Below, piece by piece: positions 8,973 to 16,272 of a stretch of 23,526 nucleotides of DNA (position 1 is its first letter; every line of letters starts with the position of its first letter). This DNA is from JAYPLE01 sp047627515. Its GTDB lineage: Bacteria; Bacteroidota; Bacteroidia; Cytophagales; Cyclobacteriaceae. The position numbers were made by a program, and so were the translations under genes. The notes under the pieces were generated by a model. It was not told the DNA's origin. It saw nothing but the letters and a program-made list of their open reading frames with translations, and did not search any database. Where the stretch lies: assembly GCA_047627515.1 (NCBI GenBank), contig JBLHTU010000041.1, positions 1 through 23,526 on the forward strand. The letters run 5' to 3'.

Positions 8973-8995
8973 ATTGGTATTGGAAGGGTGTAGAG

Positions 8996-9598
8996 TTACT
9001 TGATAAAATCTTTTTCTCCTGCCATGATGGATAAGGATAAGATATTCTCCCGAGGTGGGAGAGGGCATGAGAAGTCAGGCGCATATGCGCAATAGGGGTT
9101 GTATGCTAGATTGAAATCAAGAACTACTTTATCTGACTTTCCGATCGTTACATCGATGTATCGTCCCCCACCATATGTAGAGCTACCACTGGTCACATCT
9201 GCAAAGGCGAGATAGAAGACATTGGCAGAACCCAAGCCAACAGGTTTCAATACCAGCAACTTAGAAGAAGTGCCATTTAGGTTGAAAGTCAACCAAGCAA
9301 ATTTTAAGTAACGTTGCTCTTCTCCATCGCTGGTGCCGATCGTCATGTATGCTCGCTCTTCGATTCGCTCTACGCGAGCATTTACGCGATAACTAGGATC
9401 AATTTGGAAGTATTCAGGGGCCTTAAAGTCCATCCCAAACACATTGAAAGGGGACTCATCACTGAATTCGAGATAGTTTAGACGGTTAGCAATCTCTTCT
9501 TCAATAATTCGTCGATAGGAGCCATCTTCTTTGCTGCTAAACATGACTATCGAAGCGATCAATAGTAGGATTAAGAGTGGCCAAACAATTTTTCTCAT
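8996..9598 (-). CDS. DUF1684 domain protein, exported or membrane-anchored
   Basis: This belongs to the uncharacterised DUF1684 family, recognised by the C-terminal block. It reads RYIDV and DFNLAYNPYCAY, then CPLPPRENILSLSIMAGEKDF, covering about residues 146-198. The N-terminus has a positive start (MRK) and a hydrophobic stretch at 5-20 without a clear cleavage site, so it is exported or anchored with the bulk outside the cytoplasm. C170 and C178 in the signature could form a disulfide outside the cytoplasm. The function of the family is not known to me. It lies 6 bases after radC and 63 bases ahead of pheT, probably cotranscribed with radC. The length of 200 residues is normal for the phylum. 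Confidence 0.85.
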   Translation of the reverse strand: MRKIVWPLLILLLIASIVMFSSKEDGSYRRIIEEEIANRLNYLEFSDESPFNVFGMDFKAPEYFQIDPSYRVNARVERIEERAYMTIGTSDGEEQRYLKFAWLTFNLNGTSSKLLVLKPVGLGSANVFYLAFADVTSGSSTYGGGRYIDVTIGKSDKVVLDFNLAYNPYCAYAPDFSCPLPPRENILSLSIMAGEKDFIK

Positions 9599-9604
9599 GA
9601 CGGA

Positions 9605-10303
9605 CTAAAGGATGGATTCATCGGCAAAGCTAAAGTATCGTTCGTTGGTGAATATCACATGATCCAAAATTGGAATATCCATAACTCGACCTGCTTCCTT
9701 TAGCTGGTTGGTAATGTTGATGTCAGCTGTGCTTGGCTGGTGGTTGCCACTTGGGTGATTGTGTACAAGGATAATCGATGATGCTAGTAATTCTACTGCA
9801 TGCTTAAAAATCAACTTAGCATCAACGACGGTACCGGACACCCCACCTTTTGATAATTGTATTTTTTGAATGACTTCATTATTTCGTTTCAGCAATAGAA
9901 GCCAAAATTGCTCATGATTCAGGTCTAGTAGCTCTGGCTTCATCAGCTGATAGACACCTTGTGCATCTGAGATCTTAGGTTTTTGCGTAAACGCTCCTTC
10001 CTTTCTTCGGCGACCAAGTTCTAGCGCAGCTATAATAGCAATTGCTTTGGCGGTACCAATACCTTTAAACTTTTTTAGATCATTGACGGATAAGCGAGCT
10101 ATCTGATGTAGATCGTTTTCGTGAGCGGATAATATGCTACGGGCAACTTCTACAGCAGAAAGCCTAGAGGTCCCTGAGCCTATGATGATAGCGATTAACT
10201 CCACTTCCGTTAGGGAGGACTTGCCTTTTAACAGAAGCTTTTCTCGGGGTCGATCTTCTTCCGCCCACTTTTTTATTGAGAGCCTGTCCTGAGGTCTTTC
10301 CAT
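9605..10303 (-). CDS. radC: RadC family JAB/MPN-domain protein
   Basis: A UPF0758/RadC protein, historically linked to DNA repair but with an unsettled role. From the ATG at 10303 the product has 232 residues. The N-terminus SIKKWAEEDRPREKLLLKG is a family signature. A helix-hairpin-helix region (LKKFKGIGTAKAIAI) lies at about 76-90. The metal-binding JAMM motif HNHPSG starts at 181 and is completed by D194. The frame is open upstream to a GTG at 10345, but that GTG falls inside the rpsT terminator stem, so the ATG at 10303 (or the ATG at 10315) is the real start. It follows rpsT on the same strand beyond that terminator. Confidence 0.92.
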   Translation of the reverse strand: MERPQDRLSIKKWAEEDRPREKLLLKGKSSLTEVELIAIIIGSGTSRLSAVEVARSILSAHENDLHQIARLSVNDLKKFKGIGTAKAIAIIAALELGRRRKEGAFTQKPKISDAQGVYQLMKPELLDLNHEQFWLLLLKRNNEVIQKIQLSKGGVSGTVVDAKLIFKHAVELLASSIILVHNHPSGNHQPSTADINITNQLKEAGRVMDIPILDHVIFTNERYFSFADESIL

Positions 10304-10333
10304 TGTCTGAAACATTATCAAATCAAAGGAAAC

Positions 10334-10358
10334 AAAAAAACCCACATAAAGTGGGTTT
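10334..10358 (-). terminator. Terminator after rpsT
   Basis: On the minus strand AAACCCAC, a 5-base loop and GTGGGTTT form a stem followed by seven T in all. It lies about 24 bases beyond the rpsT stop and ahead of radC, so it should limit readthrough into radC. Confidence 0.85.
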
Positions 10359-10381
10359 AGTGTACTTAAAGTTTTTTAAAC

Positions 10382-10633
10382 TTAAAGCGCGCCTACGCTT
10401 TTCGTCAAGCTTGACTTGATGTTAGCTGCTTTGTTTTTATGAATGATGTTATTCTTCGCTAGCTTGTCTAGCATAGAATGTATTTCTTTCAACAACTCTT
10501 CAGCTTTGGCTTTATCAGTCTCGTTCTTAAGTCTTTTGACAAAAGTCCTAGTGGTCTTATTTTGGTAGCGATTCCTTACTCTTTTCGCTTCGTTGGATCT
10601 GATTCTTTTTAAAGCTGACTTATGATTTGCCAT
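10382..10633 (-). CDS. rpsT: 30S ribosomal protein S20
   Basis: A small basic helical protein that binds 16S rRNA early in 30S assembly. The 83-residue product begins MANHKSALKRIRSNEAKRVRN and is rich in Lys/Arg throughout, matching bS20 in length and sequence. It is a single-gene transcript: a promoter lies 37 bases upstream and a terminator 24 bases downstream. Unlike most genes here it has a clear Shine-Dalgarno-like AGGAG 9 bases before the ATG. Confidence 0.97.
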   Translation of the reverse strand: MANHKSALKRIRSNEAKRVRNRYQNKTTRTFVKRLKNETDKAKAEELLKEIHSMLDKLAKNNIIHKNKAANIKSSLTKSVGAL

Positions 10634-10642
10634 GTTATTGTT

Positions 10643-10647
10643 CTCCT
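10643..10647 (-). promoter_or_regulatory. Shine-Dalgarno-like AGGAG of rpsT
   Basis: AGGAG on the minus strand, 9 bases ahead of the ATG. It is notable because nearly all other starts in this window lack such a motif. Confidence 0.6.
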
Positions 10648-10669
10648 ACGTTGTAATTTTTTCGGACGG

Positions 10670-10698
10670 CAAAGATAGCCGTTTTTACAGAAAACAAA
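10670..10698 (-). promoter_or_regulatory. rpsT promoter
   Basis: On the minus strand TTTG (10698-10695) is followed after 17 bases by TATCTTTG (10677-10670), an exact match to the TAnnTTTG -7 box of this phylum. The expected mRNA start leaves a leader of about 30 bases ahead of rpsT. Confidence 0.75.
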
Positions 10699-10750
10699 AA
10701 TATTGACGCGATAATGCTAGGATTGACAAAGACTTAAATTTATTGATACA

Positions 10751-11752
10751 ATGATCCGTCTGCTACTTGTTTTATTGCTTTTATGTGCCTCTGTGACTAC
10801 CAAGGCAACTTTATCCCATCAAAATGTATTAACATACCCTCTAAAATGGGGTTTTTTCGGTCACGAACAAATTAATTATTTAGCTGTATTTACACTACCT
10901 AAGGAGATTTTACCCTTTTACAAAAAGCATATTGCCTTTATCAAAGCAAATGCGGTTAACCCGGACAAGCGGAGATATGTCGACACATTAGAGGCACCGC
11001 GACATTACATTGATTTAGATGTTTATGGAGATAGTTCACTATCAAAATTACCAAGATACTGGGGGCAGGCAGTAGAAGCCTTCACGGAGGATACCTTACT
11101 AGCCTACGGCATAGTTCCTTGGCAAATTACCAAGATACATAACTACCTCACTGCCGCCTTCTTAGCTGGGGATAGTGAACAGGTGCTGAGGCTCTCTGCG
11201 GATCTAGGTCATTATATAGCTGACGCTAATGTGCCATTGCATACCACGGAGAATTATAATGGTCAGATGACTGGGCAACATGGTATTCATGGCTTTTGGG
11301 AGTCTAGGTTGCCAGAATTATTCTTTGAATCATATGACTTGTTGACTGGATCCGCCAAGTATATTGATCGTCCACAGGAAGAGGTATGGGAGGCCATCAA
11401 GCAAAGCCACACAGCGCTAGATTCTGTACTTCTTTTTGAAAAGCAGTTATCAGGACGTTTTAAGGAGGAGAAGAAATATAGCTACGAAGACAGGAAAGGA
11501 CGAACAGTCCGCGTCTACTCGTATGAATTTTCTGCGGCCTATCATCGAAAACTCGGGGGAATGGTGGAACGAAGAATGCGCGCAGCCATTAAAATGACAG
11601 GTGATTTCTGGTATACAGCGTGGGTGAATGCTGGGCAACCGTCACTTTCACAGCTGGACGGTATTGATGAGAGACGCTCAGTAGATCGTGAAACTAATTC
11701 AGAAGAATCGGTGATTAATCATGAGTCAGGAGAGCCGGTCGGTGGAAACTAA
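10751..11752 (+). CDS. Secreted zinc-dependent phospholipase C / S1-P1 nuclease-like enzyme
   Basis: A predicted trinuclear-zinc phosphodiesterase of the phospholipase C/P1 nuclease fold, exported. A signal peptide covers about residues 1-19 (MIRLLLVLLLLCASVTTKA). Candidate ligands are W33, H38, D78, H85, H154, D158, H164, H180 and E184. The spacings H-x3-D-x5-H and H-x3-E match the Bacillus cereus phospholipase C ligands H118/D122/H128 and H142/E146. Phospholipid or nucleic acid are both possible substrates; the HxxxD...H...H...E core does not decide. After the core (about residue 190) the protein continues to 333 with a polar, probably disordered tail of about 35 residues. It stands alone on this strand between divergent rpsT and convergent tsf. 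The leader has no clear promoter or ribosome binding site. Confidence 0.87.
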   Translation: MIRLLLVLLLLCASVTTKATLSHQNVLTYPLKWGFFGHEQINYLAVFTLPKEILPFYKKHIAFIKANAVNPDKRRYVDTLEAPRHYIDLDVYGDSSLSKLPRYWGQAVEAFTEDTLLAYGIVPWQITKIHNYLTAAFLAGDSEQVLRLSADLGHYIADANVPLHTTENYNGQMTGQHGIHGFWESRLPELFFESYDLLTGSAKYIDRPQEEVWEAIKQSHTALDSVLLFEKQLSGRFKEEKKYSYEDRKGRTVRVYSYEFSAAYHRKLGGMVERRMRAAIKMTGDFWYTAWVNAGQPSLSQLDGIDERRSVDRETNSEESVINHESGEPVGGN

Positions 11753-11765
11753 CAATGGACAGGAC

Positions 11766-11796
11766 AAAAAAAAACCCATCTGAGAGGATGGGTTTT
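11766..11796. terminator. Terminator shared by tsf and the phospholipase-like gene
   Basis: AAAACCCATC and GATGGGTTTT form a 10-bp perfect stem around a 6-base loop. Read on the minus strand (tsf) it is followed by nine T in total. On the plus strand the T run is only four, so it is strongest for tsf. Confidence 0.88.
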
Positions 11797-11815
11797 CGTT
11801 GATATTGAGTGATTA

Positions 11816-12643
11816 TTAACCAATGTTTACGCGCTTGAATGCGTCTACAGTCATACCTTTTGAGACACTGTCAAGGTACACAGCAATCGTCATGGAGTTG
11901 TCCTTCACAAACGTCTGACTCAACAGAGTATTCTCCTTAAAGAATTTCTGCAGCTTACCCATTGCAATCTTTTCAATGATTTGTTCAGGTTTGCCTTCTT
12001 GACGAGCCTGCTCTTTTCCGATTTCCACTTCTTTCTCGATGAGGGAAGCATCTACACCGTCTTTGTCCACAGCGATGGGGTTCATAGCGGCTATCTGCAT
12101 AGCTACATCTTTACCAGCATCTTCTGCGTTACCGCCGATGTTCTTCAGTGAGACAAGCACACCTAGTTTCTTGTTAGAGTGGATGTAAGGTACGATTGCC
12201 TCGCCCTCCATAGACTCGTATGCAGTTATGGCTAGTTTTTCACCAATCTTGCCAGTTGCTTCTATGATTTTCTCACCGATCGTAAGATCGCCTAGTTTGA
12301 TACTATTCAGGGCTGCAATATCTGCTGGATTCTCAGTGAAAACCTTGTCTGCAATTTGACTTCCCAAAGCGATGAAGTCGTCGTTTTTCGCAACGAAGTC
12401 AGTTTCACAAGTAAAAGCAATCATCACACCTCGCGTCAGATCATCACTTGTTTTGGCAAAAACAACACCTTCTGTAGTCTCTCTGTCAGCACGGGATGCA
12501 GACACTTTCTGACCTTTTTTCCTCAAAAGCTCAATTGCTTTTTCGAAATCACCATCTGCCTCGACCAATGCTTTCTTGCAGTCCATCATGCCTGCTCCAG
12601 TCATTTGTCTTAATTGGTTTACTTCTTTAGCGCTAATAGCCAT
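11816..12643 (-). CDS. tsf: Translation elongation factor Ts
   Basis: The guanine-nucleotide exchange factor for EF-Tu. The 275-residue protein opens with a UBA-like domain carrying VNQLRQMTGAGMMDCKKAL (about residues 8-26), then SRADRETTEGVV. It continues into the core with the TCETDFVAKNDDF segment at about 78-90, which contacts EF-Tu. Length is typical for the phylum. It is the last gene of rplM-rpsI-rpsB-tsf, separated from rpsB by 112 bases that contain a strong hairpin. A GAGGT Shine-Dalgarno-like sequence stands 6 bases before the ATG. A terminator follows the stop. Confidence 0.97.
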   Translation of the reverse strand: MAISAKEVNQLRQMTGAGMMDCKKALVEADGDFEKAIELLRKKGQKVSASRADRETTEGVVFAKTSDDLTRGVMIAFTCETDFVAKNDDFIALGSQIADKVFTENPADIAALNSIKLGDLTIGEKIIEATGKIGEKLAITAYESMEGEAIVPYIHSNKKLGVLVSLKNIGGNAEDAGKDVAMQIAAMNPIAVDKDGVDASLIEKEVEIGKEQARQEGKPEQIIEKIAMGKLQKFFKENTLLSQTFVKDNSMTIAVYLDSVSKGMTVDAFKRVNIG

Positions 12644-12649
12644 CTTTTT

Positions 12650-12654
12650 ACCTC
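12650..12654 (-). promoter_or_regulatory. Shine-Dalgarno-like GAGGT of tsf
   Basis: GAGGT on the minus strand, 6 bases ahead of the tsf ATG. It stands out against the motif-free leaders of rpsB, rpsI and rplM in the same operon. Confidence 0.5.
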
Positions 12655-12683
12655 AGTTTATGCTTTTTGAAATTCTATTAAAT

Positions 12684-12729
12684 AAAAATTGAACATTGCG
12701 GGCCGATAGTGACCGGTGCAATGTTCAAT
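12684..12729 (-). terminator. Intercistronic hairpin/attenuator between rpsB and tsf
   Basis: On the minus strand ATTGAACATTGC pairs with GCAATGTTCAAT, a perfect 12-bp stem around an 18-base GC-rich loop that can fold further (CCG/CGG). A run of five T follows. The structure lies in the middle of the 112-base rpsB-tsf gap, 41 bases ahead of the tsf start (first base after the stem to the ATG about 44). It may be a partial terminator setting the S2 to EF-Ts ratio, an RNA-processing site, or a protein-binding site. Confidence 0.7.
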
Positions 12730-12755
12730 CTATTGTATCATTTGATATGGTATTA

Positions 12756-13517
12756 CTAAGCTTCTGCCTTCTCGTCTGCAGCTTTTTTAGCTTCAGCCTC
12801 TTCAGCAAGCTTCGTATCGTCTTTTTCTTTCTTTCGTTCGCCTAGACCCTCTTCCATTTCTTTGGATAGGTATTGAACAATCAGTTGAATCGATTTAAAA
12901 GCATCATCGTTTGCAGGAATTGGATAGTCTACCTGATTTGGATCAGAGTTGGTATCTACCATCCCAAATACTGGAATGTTTAATTTCTGTGCCTCAGCTA
13001 CAGCAATGTGCTCTCTTTTGATATCAACGATAAACAACGCAGCAGGAAGTCTGTTGAGGTCAGCGATCCCACCAAGAACTCTTTCGAGCTTCTCTCGTTC
13101 ACGGCTCACCATCAATCGCTCTCTCTTAGCCATATTCAAGTATGCTTCTTCCTTCGTCATTTTGTCGATGGTTTGCATTTTCTTTAGCGACTTTCGAATG
13201 GTAGCGAAGTTGGTAAGCATTCCACCCAGCCATCTTTCTGTGACGAAAGGCATTTTGAGTTTCTTCGCTTCTGTCTCTACTATTTCTTTTGCTTGTTTCT
13301 TTGTTGCTACAAACATGACCTTACGCCCAGACCTCACTACTCCTCGTAGTGCAGCAGCAGCTTCATCAAGATGCTTCAGGGATTTATTAAGATCGATTAT
13401 GTGAATGCCATTTTTCTCCATGAAAATGAAGGGAGCCATTTGTGGGTTCCATTTTCTAGTAAGGTGTCCAAAATGAACACCAGCATCCAACAGTTCTTTA
13501 GTTGTAATTTTTGCCAT
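12756..13517 (-). CDS. rpsB: 30S ribosomal protein S2
   Basis: A peripheral 30S protein needed for S1 docking and initiation. The 253-residue product starts MAKITTKELLDAGVHFGHLT and contains the family blocks KWNPQMAPFIF, MLTNFATIRKSLKK and VDTNSDPNQVDYPIPANDDA. Beyond the conserved domain (about residue 225) is a Lys/Glu/Ala-rich tail with many acidic residues, a common variable extension. It starts 15 bases after rpsI and has no Shine-Dalgarno motif. It is in an operon with rplM, rpsI and tsf. Confidence 0.97.
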   Translation of the reverse strand: MAKITTKELLDAGVHFGHLTRKWNPQMAPFIFMEKNGIHIIDLNKSLKHLDEAAAALRGVVRSGRKVMFVATKKQAKEIVETEAKKLKMPFVTERWLGGMLTNFATIRKSLKKMQTIDKMTKEEAYLNMAKRERLMVSREREKLERVLGGIADLNRLPAALFIVDIKREHIAVAEAQKLNIPVFGMVDTNSDPNQVDYPIPANDDAFKSIQLIVQYLSKEMEEGLGERKKEKDDTKLAEEAEAKKAADEKAEA

Positions 13518-13532
13518 TTATATGATAGAATA

Positions 13533-13919
13533 TTATCGTTTACTGAACTGGAATTTTTTCCTTGCTTTTCTTCGACCGTATTTTTTACGCTCGACCATTC
13601 TAGAATCCCTTGTTAGAAATCCTTCAGCTTTTATAGGAGGTCTGTATTCTTCGTTTGATTCAACCAATGCTTTTGAAATCGCTAGTCTGATTGCTTCAGC
13701 TTGGCCTGTTAGCCCGCCTCCAAAAACATTGACACGAATATCAAAATTGCCATCTTCTTCAACCTTCACAAGGGGTTGCTTCACAATAATCTGTAATACT
13801 GCAGATGGGAAGTAATTAGTTATGTCTCGATTGTTGATCGTTATTTTACCGCTACCACTTGTCACGTATATACGTGCAACTGATGTCTTTCTCCGACCAA
13901 GGGTGTTAATTATATCCAT
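13533..13919 (-). CDS. rpsI: 30S ribosomal protein S9
   Basis: A 128-residue protein whose conserved C-terminus (RDSRMVERKKYGRRKARKKF, ending QFSKR) reaches the P-site tRNA. The start ATG at 13919 gives the standard beginning MDIINTLGRRKTSVARIYV. The open frame extends upstream to 13988, but that stretch overlaps rplM and has no homology. Eight bases separate it from rplM (7 bases between stop and ATG). This is the classical rplM-rpsI pair. Confidence 0.97.
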   Translation of the reverse strand: MDIINTLGRRKTSVARIYVTSGSGKITINNRDITNYFPSAVLQIIVKQPLVKVEEDGNFDIRVNVFGGGLTGQAEAIRLAISKALVESNEEYRPPIKAEGFLTRDSRMVERKKYGRRKARKKFQFSKR

Positions 13920-13926
13920 CTGATGA

Positions 13927-14370
13927 TTATAGTTTTGCTTCTTGTGGTTTCTGTGCTTCGTGCGGGTGCTCTGCACCAGCATATACATGCAAATTCTTAA
14001 AGATTTGTCTTCCTATTCTATTTCTAGGTAGCATACCTCTTACGGCATTTTCTATCAGTAAGGTTGATGATTTTTCTTTTACCTCTAGTGGAGAAGCAAT
14101 GCGCTGACCGCCAGGATAGCCTGTGTGTCGGACGTATTTCTTATCTGTCCACTTCTTACCTGTAAGACGTACTTTGTCTGTGTTGATCACGATAACATGA
14201 TCTCCACAATCTACGTGTGGCGCAAATGAAGGTTTATGCTTACCTCTGACGATTTTAGCGACTTCACTAGCAACTCTACCCAGAATCTGATCGGTTGCAT
14301 CGACTACCAACCAGCTCTTTTCGACGGTGGCGTCATTCGGGTATTGTGTCTTGTAACTTAAAGTATCCAA
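13927..14370 (-). CDS. rplM: 50S ribosomal protein L13, TTG start
   Basis: An early 50S assembly protein of 147 residues. The sequence reads DTLSYKTQYPNDATVEKSWL, then VVDATDQILGRVASEVAKI, RGKHKPSFAPHVDCGDHVIV and MLPRNRIGRQIFKNLHVYAG, a full-length L13. The N-terminal block normally begins MDTLSYKT in this phylum, and the codon at that first position here is TTG (14370-14368). A stop lies in frame seven codons upstream and no ATG intervenes, so TTG is very probably the initiator. A consensus promoter lies about 50 bases upstream. It is the first gene of the rplM-rpsI-rpsB-tsf operon. Confidence 0.95.
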   Translation of the reverse strand: MDTLSYKTQYPNDATVEKSWLVVDATDQILGRVASEVAKIVRGKHKPSFAPHVDCGDHVIVINTDKVRLTGKKWTDKKYVRHTGYPGGQRIASPLEVKEKSSTLLIENAVRGMLPRNRIGRQIFKNLHVYAGAEHPHEAQKPQEAKL

Positions 14371-14419
14371 TTTATGATGTTTTTTTTGCTATATTTTGAC
14401 CTCTCCGAGAAAAGGACAG

Positions 14420-14450
14420 CAAAAATAGAATTTAATATTCTTAAAACAAA
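14420..14450 (-). promoter_or_regulatory. Promoter of the rplM-rpsI-rpsB-tsf operon
   Basis: On the minus strand TTTG (14450-14447), a 19-base spacer and TATTTTTG (14427-14420) give an exact match to the -33/-7 consensus of the phylum. The expected leader is about 40 bases. It starts right after the end of the pseudouridine synthase gene, so the ribosomal operon is independently driven. Confidence 0.88.
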
Positions 14451-14463
14451 CAGACGGTCAGGT

Positions 14464-15195
14464 TTAAATCTTGTTTTTCGCTAATTGTCTGATAGTTGCG
14501 TGCATATCTTTAGGATATGGCGCTTTATGGGTGATCATTTCACCTTCTAAATTTTTGAAAGAGATGCCAGCCGCGTGCAAACTGACCCGTTGCATCAGTG
14601 GTTGTTCCTCCTCATTCTTGCCAATATGGTATTTTCTCTTGAAGGAGGAGAGGTAAATATGTTTGCCTCCATAAGCTTCATCTCCGCAGATAGGGAAGCC
14701 TGCATCTGCAAGGTGTACTCGAATCTGGTGAAGCCTGCCAGTGAATGGCATACAAGCGAGAAGGGTATGCTGCTTGTAAATCTCTACAGTCGAGACCATG
14801 GTCAAGGAAGGCTTGCCCTGTTGAAAGTCAATGCGAGATTTACTAGAGCTTGAGTAGAGTGGCTTGTCGAGCTCTACTTCTGTCATCTCATATCTTCCCT
14901 CTACCAGTGCATGGTACATTTTAGTGACTTCGCGATGTTCTAGCTGAATCGCAACATTTCTATAAGCACCATCGGTTTTGGCGACAATTAGAATACCAGA
15001 GGTTTCTTTGTCCAATCGGTGGCAAACTTTGCAACTCGGATTATAAGCTTTGGCCAATGCGAGTAGATCTGTAGGGTCATTGCGATCTGATAGCGTGGAT
15101 AAGTGAGGTGGTTTGTTGACGATAATGTACTGATCATTTTCGTCTACGATCAGATCTTCAAATCGTATTTTCCTAAGTGTCTTTGTCGTATTCAT
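14464..15195 (-). CDS. RluA-family RNA pseudouridine synthase
   Basis: It converts uridine to pseudouridine in rRNA or tRNA; the target cannot be read from sequence. The motif HRLDKETSG holds the catalytic aspartate D62. FTGRLHQIRVHLADAGFPICGD, at about residues 156-177, is the second family block. The 243-residue protein has no S4 domain ahead of the catalytic core. The ATG at 15195 overlaps the last 23 bases of the histidine kinase gene, which suggests translational coupling to it. The stop lies just upstream of the rplM promoter. The family is clear; the subfamily (RluA, RluD or TruC-like) is not. Confidence 0.9.
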   Translation of the reverse strand: MNTTKTLRKIRFEDLIVDENDQYIIVNKPPHLSTLSDRNDPTDLLALAKAYNPSCKVCHRLDKETSGILIVAKTDGAYRNVAIQLEHREVTKMYHALVEGRYEMTEVELDKPLYSSSSKSRIDFQQGKPSLTMVSTVEIYKQHTLLACMPFTGRLHQIRVHLADAGFPICGDEAYGGKHIYLSSFKRKYHIGKNEEEQPLMQRVSLHAAGISFKNLEGEMITHKAPYPKDMHATIRQLAKNKI

Positions 15196-16261
15196 CGTCG
15201 TCTTCCCAAGAGATTTTTTGCGTAGGGGAGCCCAATTTTAGCCAAAAAGTGAAGGTCGAGCCTTTATCTACTTCGCTCACTACTTCTACTCTCGAGTGGT
15301 GTCCATCCATAATGTGCTTAACAATGGACAGGCCCAAGCCGGTACCCCCGCGGTCTTTTGATCTGCTTTTTTCTACTCTATAAAAGCGCTCAAAGATACG
15401 TCCAATATCTTCTTCAGGTATACCTCGTCCGGAATCAGATACCTTTATTTCCGCTTTTTCTTCTGCATCAAGTGTGGCAATATGGATATTTACTTTTCCA
15501 TTTTTTCGGTTGTATTTAATGGCATTGTTAACGAGGTTGATCATCACCTGATAAATCCGCTGAAAATCCGCATTCACGTATATTTCTTCTTTCTCAAACG
15601 ACTGTTCAACGGTGATCTCCTTTTTTTCAGCTTTACCGTCTAGCTGCTCAATCACCTCTTTGCACAGATCTACCAAATCAAAGTTTTCGTAGTGCATTTT
15701 GATCTGACCAATCTCCATCTGAGAAATTGTCAGAAGGTCTTGGACTAAGAGGTCTAGTCCATCTAGGCTTTTAGCTGCCTTTTTGAGGAATTTTCCACGG
15801 ACTTTTTTGTCTTCTACCGCACCGTCAAGCAATGTGTGTACAAAGCCTTGAGCAGAAAATATGGGCGTTTTTAGCTCATGGCTAACATCTGCAATGAATT
15901 CGCGACGAAATGTCTCCATACGCTTCAGATCGTCGATTTCTCTTTGTTTAATACGTGCATAGTCGTTGATCTCATTCTTTACTTTCCGCAAGGGGTTTAA
16001 GAATGAGCTGCTACGGTTAGTAAGAAAGGTGATGTCATTTTTCTCAATACCATTGAGGGCATCATAGATATTGTTGATCTCTCTGAAGAAAAGAAATTCT
16101 GCCAGAATCCGAAGTAGAATATAGCTAGATGAAAAGGATAAGGCAAAGGCCACAACAAGTGCCGTACCCGTAATTTCAGGTAATAGGCCCAAAAAGGCTG
16201 TCGTAATCCCAGCTATGGTTACGCCAAAAACAATTGCAACTGCTCGGGAATTGAGTAGCAT
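15173..16261 (-). CDS. Sensor histidine kinase, PhoR-like, with minimal extracytoplasmic part
   Basis: Membrane kinase partner of the regulator encoded 11 bases upstream. Two closely spaced membrane helices (about 6-28 and 33-52) leave only about 4-6 residues outside. A short linker of about 60 residues leads to the dimerisation and phosphoacceptor domain, with H128 in ADVSHELKTP. The ATP-binding domain has N246 (LVNNAIKY), DSGRG at 276-280 and GGTGLG at 305-310. No PAS domain is evident. The length of 362 residues is short for a PhoR. In this phylum such RR-HK pairs are generally annotated as PhoBR-like; a phosphate role is plausible but not shown here, and no pst or phoU genes are in view. 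Confidence 0.9.
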   Translation of the reverse strand: MLLNSRAVAIVFGVTIAGITTAFLGLLPEITGTALVVAFALSFSSSYILLRILAEFLFFREINNIYDALNGIEKNDITFLTNRSSSFLNPLRKVKNEINDYARIKQREIDDLKRMETFRREFIADVSHELKTPIFSAQGFVHTLLDGAVEDKKVRGKFLKKAAKSLDGLDLLVQDLLTISQMEIGQIKMHYENFDLVDLCKEVIEQLDGKAEKKEITVEQSFEKEEIYVNADFQRIYQVMINLVNNAIKYNRKNGKVNIHIATLDAEEKAEIKVSDSGRGIPEEDIGRIFERFYRVEKSRSKDRGGTGLGLSIVKHIMDGHHSRVEVVSEVDKGSTFTFWLKLGSPTQKISWEDDDEYDKDT

Positions 16262-16272
16262 TTTGAAGTGTA

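Noticed and set aside
10304..10345. Longer radC reading frame starting at GTG 10345
   Set aside because: The GTG sits within the rpsT terminator stem and the extra residues have no family similarity; the ATG at 10303 starts the conserved part.
12949..13404. Open frame of 151 codons on the plus strand inside rpsB
   Set aside because: Antisense shadow of the S2 coding sequence.
13920..13988. Extended rpsI start upstream of 13919
   Set aside because: It overlaps rplM and adds residues absent from S9; the ATG at 13919 gives the standard N-terminus.
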